Shown here in pieces: positions 6,863 to 8,644 of a stretch of 8,644 bases of DNA. Location of the stretch: contig NZ_ABZS01000061.1 in the NCBI RefSeq assembly GCF_000173615.1, positions 1 through 8,644 on the forward strand, read 5' to 3'. This stretch comes from Sulfurihydrogenibium yellowstonense SS-5. Its GTDB lineage: Bacteria > Aquificota > Aquificia > Aquificales > Hydrogenothermaceae. The notes under the pieces were generated by a model, which searched no databases, had not been told where the DNA came from, and saw only the letters and a list, made by a program, of their open reading frames with translations. Within the stretch, counting starts at the first letter, position 1. Every line of letters starts with the position of its first letter. The translations under genes and the position numbers were made by a program.

Positions 6863-7885
6863 TTAAACCTCCTCCTGTAATAGTTTTTTCTCCCATTCAA
6901 GGGCAGTTTTACAAATTAGCTTTAAATCATCATACTGCGGTTTCCAATTCAAATTGTTTAAAATTTTAGTATTATCTGCTATTAATATAGCCGGGTCTCC
7001 CTCTCTACGACCGGTATACTCAACTTTAAAATCTACTCCTGAAACTTCCTTCATAGTATTAATAACTTCCAAGACAGAGTACCCTCTGCCATATCCACAA
7101 TTAAACACGTCACTATTATTATCATTTAAATACTCTAAGCTTTTAATATGAGCATCTGCTAAATCATCAACATGAATATAATCTCTTATACAAGTGCCGT
7201 CCGGCGTTGGATAATCTGTACCAAAAACATACATTTTATCTCTCTTGCCAACCGCTGTTTCTGCTGCTACTTTTATTAGATGGGTTGCGTTTGGAAATCT
7301 CTGCCCTATTCTAATTTTTAAGTCTGCTCCGGCAACATTAAAATATCTGAGTATTATATACTTAAATTCAGTATGGGCACCTACATCGTTAAGGACTGTT
7401 TCGCTCATTAATTTACTTCTTCCATAAGGGTTTATTGGTTGTGTTGGCGTTGTTTCTTTCACCGGAATTTCGTCCGGTTGACCGTACACTGCAGCAGTAG
7501 ATGAGAAAATAAATCTATTAACACCATATTTAAGACAAAGATTGATAAGATTGGTTGTGTTTACTGTGTTGTTCATATAATATTTAATTGGATTTTTTAC
7601 GCTCTCTGGTACCACAATGCTTGCTGCAAAATGAATTACAGCATCGAATTTTTTAGCTTTAAATATTCCTTCTATCATCTGAAAATCTTTCAAATCTGCT
7701 TCAATAAAAGTAAGCTCTGTATTTTTGCCCGTTTGCTGACGGATTTCATTTAGCGTTTTAATAGTTTTCAATGAACCTGTTGAGAGATTATCAATGATTA
7801 CTACGCTGTGGTCCGTGTTTTCTATTATCTGTTTTACTACATGACTACCGATATAACCTGCTCCACCTGTGATTAAAATGTTCAT
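6863..7885 (-). CDS. galE: UDP-hexose 4-epimerase, GalE type (UDP-Glc/Gal and possibly UDP-GlcNAc/GalNAc)
   Basis: A 340-residue extended short-chain dehydrogenase that should interconvert C4 epimers of UDP-sugars using bound NAD. The Rossmann motif GGAGYIG is at 7-13, the active-site Ser/Thr in FSSTAAVYG at 127-135 and the catalytic Tyr154/Lys158 in NPYGRSK. Substrate-binding blocks YFNVAGA (181-187), RDYIHVDDLADAH (234-246) and GRREGDPA (292-299) are intact. At the position of E. coli GalE Tyr299, the gatekeeper that excludes N-acetylated sugars, this protein has Leu301 by my hand alignment. Placement 1 base before pelC suggests that it supplies UDP-GalNAc (or UDP-Gal) for Pel, like the linked epimerase PelX of some pseudomonads. 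It may also serve general cell-surface sugar synthesis. The ATG at 7885 follows GGAGA at 6 bases and lies 3 bases after the aroK stop. Family certain; exact substrate inferred. Confidence 0.95.
   Translation of the reverse strand: MNILITGGAGYIGSHVVKQIIENTDHSVVIIDNLSTGSLKTIKTLNEIRQQTGKNTELTFIEADLKDFQMIEGIFKAKKFDAVIHFAASIVVPESVKNPIKYYMNNTVNTTNLINLCLKYGVNRFIFSSTAAVYGQPDEIPVKETTPTQPINPYGRSKLMSETVLNDVGAHTEFKYIILRYFNVAGADLKIRIGQRFPNATHLIKVAAETAVGKRDKMYVFGTDYPTPDGTCIRDYIHVDDLADAHIKSLEYLNDNNSDVFNCGYGRGYSVLEVINTMKEVSGVDFKVEYTGRREGDPAILIADNTKILNNLNWKPQYDDLKLICKTALEWEKKLLQEEV
6868..6876 (-). promoter_or_regulatory. Strong ribosome binding site of pelC
   Basis: AGGAGGAGG on the minus strand, 6 bases before the ATG at 6861 and inside the last codons of galE. 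It fixes the pelC start at the lipoprotein signal peptide and is the longest such match seen in the window. Confidence 0.85.
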
Positions 7886-7888
7886 AAA

Positions 7889-8389
7889 TTATCTCCTTTT
7901 TATTTTTGTTAAAATTTCTTCTACAATTTGGCTTGGTGTTTTTTTGTCTGCATTGATTCTTATGTTTGCAAGTCTATATACATTCTTCCTTTCTTCAAAA
8001 AGTTGTTTTATTTTTTCTGTAGGTTGTTTTAATAATGGTCTGTCTTGGTCGTTTTTTAGTCTATCTAAGACAGTGTTTAAACTAACATCAAGCCACACAA
8101 CATCTCCGTTTTTTTTCATTAAATTCATATTGTCCAAATTTGCCCCAAGTCCACCTCCGGTAGAAACTACAAGTCCTTCTTGATTAACTATTGCTTCTAT
8201 CTGTTTTCTTTCAAGCTCTCTAAAATAGCTTTCTCCTTTTTGCTCAAAAATATCTTTTATTTTCATTCCTTCCTTTTCTTCAATAAACTTATCAATATCA
8301 ATAAAATTCATATTTAATTTTTCGGCTAAAATCTTTCCTACCGTAGACTTTCCACTTCCCATAAATCCGACAAGATATATATTTTTCAT
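7889..8389 (-). CDS. aroK: Shikimate kinase
   Basis: A 166-residue P-loop kinase that phosphorylates shikimate at the 3-hydroxyl using ATP, the fifth step of the shikimate pathway, in the cytosol. Walker A GFMGSGKST is at 8-16. The shikimate-binding residues are in DIDKF (Asp33), FRELE (Arg57) and STGGG (76-80). The lid Arg117 is in DRPLL and the adenine-side Arg139 in VYRLA. Length is normal for AroK/AroL. The ATG at 8389 follows AAGGAGA with 4 to 5 bases spacing and overlaps the stop of the upstream gene as ATGA. It is a housekeeping gene at the head of the pel cluster; the link looks positional and not functional. AroK and AroL cannot be told apart from this alone. Confidence 0.97.
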   Translation of the reverse strand: MKNIYLVGFMGSGKSTVGKILAEKLNMNFIDIDKFIEEKEGMKIKDIFEQKGESYFRELERKQIEAIVNQEGLVVSTGGGLGANLDNMNLMKKNGDVVWLDVSLNTVLDRLKNDQDRPLLKQPTEKIKQLFEERKNVYRLANIRINADKKTPSQIVEEILTKIKRR

Positions 8390-8644
8390 TCTATCTCCTT
8401 AATTTCAAGAATTTTCTCAACATTGAAAACTCTATCATCTTTTCTTATTGTGCAAAATCCTTCAATGCCTAAGAACTCAGCACCGTTGTAATCCATTTTG
8501 CCAATTTTTTTAGGGATTATTACTCTTTTTGATTTTACATCTTTTGATTTAAGATAGACTATCTCTATTGGCTTTTTCTCAGAGATGGCTTTTTTGATTA
8601 TTTCTATTTTTTCTTCTAACGGAAGCTTTTTACTCGAAAGCTTA
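8386..8644 (-). CDS. C-terminal part of an unidentified protein ending in a WYL-like domain; runs off the right edge
   Basis: The last 85 residues of a gene that enters from the right edge; its stop (TGA at 8388-8386) overlaps the aroK start as ATGA. The visible part reads as a predicted helix (EEKIEIIKKAISEKK), then strands IEIVYL, RVIIPKKIGKM, AEFLGIEG and a final RVFNVEKILEIKEIE. This order, with an opening IxIxY strand and a closing RxFxVxKI, resembles WYL domains, the small SH3-like ligand-sensing domains found at the end of many bacterial transcription regulators and some nucleases or helicases. The N-terminal part, which would decide the function, is outside the window. The domain assignment is pattern-based and moderate; the reading frame is secure because it is open throughout and coupled to aroK. 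Confidence 0.7.
   Translation of the reverse strand, partial: KLSSKKLPLEEKIEIIKKAISEKKPIEIVYLKSKDVKSKRVIIPKKIGKMDYNGAEFLGIEGFCTIRKDDRVFNVEKILEIKEIE

Noticed and set aside
6862..6900. Upstream ATG at 6900 giving PelC a 13-residue arginine-rich extension
   Set aside because: It would bury the lipoprotein signal behind a basic tail and overlap galE by 38 bases, while the ATG at 6861 has an excellent ribosome binding site.
7869..8183. Plus-strand open frame of 104 codons with apparent membrane segments
   Set aside because: It is antisense to aroK and the aroK/galE junction, both of which are clear conserved genes; its hydrophobicity comes from the reverse complement of Lys-rich codons.

Overview
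The window is one AT-rich, gap-free, fully minus-strand gene run. Low GC, Lys/Glu/Ile-rich proteins and very tight gene packing suggest a thermophilic Gram-negative such as an Aquificota member of the Hydrogenothermaceae (Sulfurihydrogenibium/Persephonella type). That placement is an impression from composition and gene style, not a search result. A lipoprotein signal on PelC implies an outer membrane.

Read in the direction of transcription (right to left): the C-terminal end of a protein with a WYL-like domain (8644-8386), shikimate kinase aroK (8389-7889), a UDP-hexose 4-epimerase galE (7885-6863), then pelC (6861-6376), pelD (6371-5091), pelE (5094-4105), pelF (4108-2582), pelG (2594-1224) and the first 419 codons of pelA (1258 to beyond the left edge). 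Neighbouring genes either overlap or are separated by 1 to 4 bases. Nothing in the window looks like an internal promoter or terminator, so the whole stretch is probably one transcription unit whose promoter and terminator lie outside. No stretch of 300 bases lacks a gene, and no RNA gene, insertion sequence, CRISPR array or repeat array was seen.

The central finding is a Pel exopolysaccharide locus. Pel is a cationic, N-acetylgalactosamine-rich biofilm polymer. The epimerase can supply the UDP-sugar. PelF is the cytosolic GT4 glycosyltransferase. PelD, PelE and PelG form the inner-membrane synthase complex, which is switched on by c-di-GMP binding to PelD. PelA trims and deacetylates the polymer in the periplasm, and PelC is the outer-membrane lipoprotein that helps guide export. 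The lengths of PelE (329 aa), PelF (508 aa from the preferred start) and PelG (456 aa) are very close to the Pseudomonas aeruginosa proteins. Key residues are retained: the PelD RxxD site plus a downstream Arg, the PelF E-x7-E motif, and PelA Asp134/Glu193.

The differences from the classical pelABCDEFG operon are the order C-D-E-F-G-A, with pelA moved to the end, an epimerase gene built into the head of the cluster, and no pelB (outer-membrane porin with TPR scaffold) inside the window.
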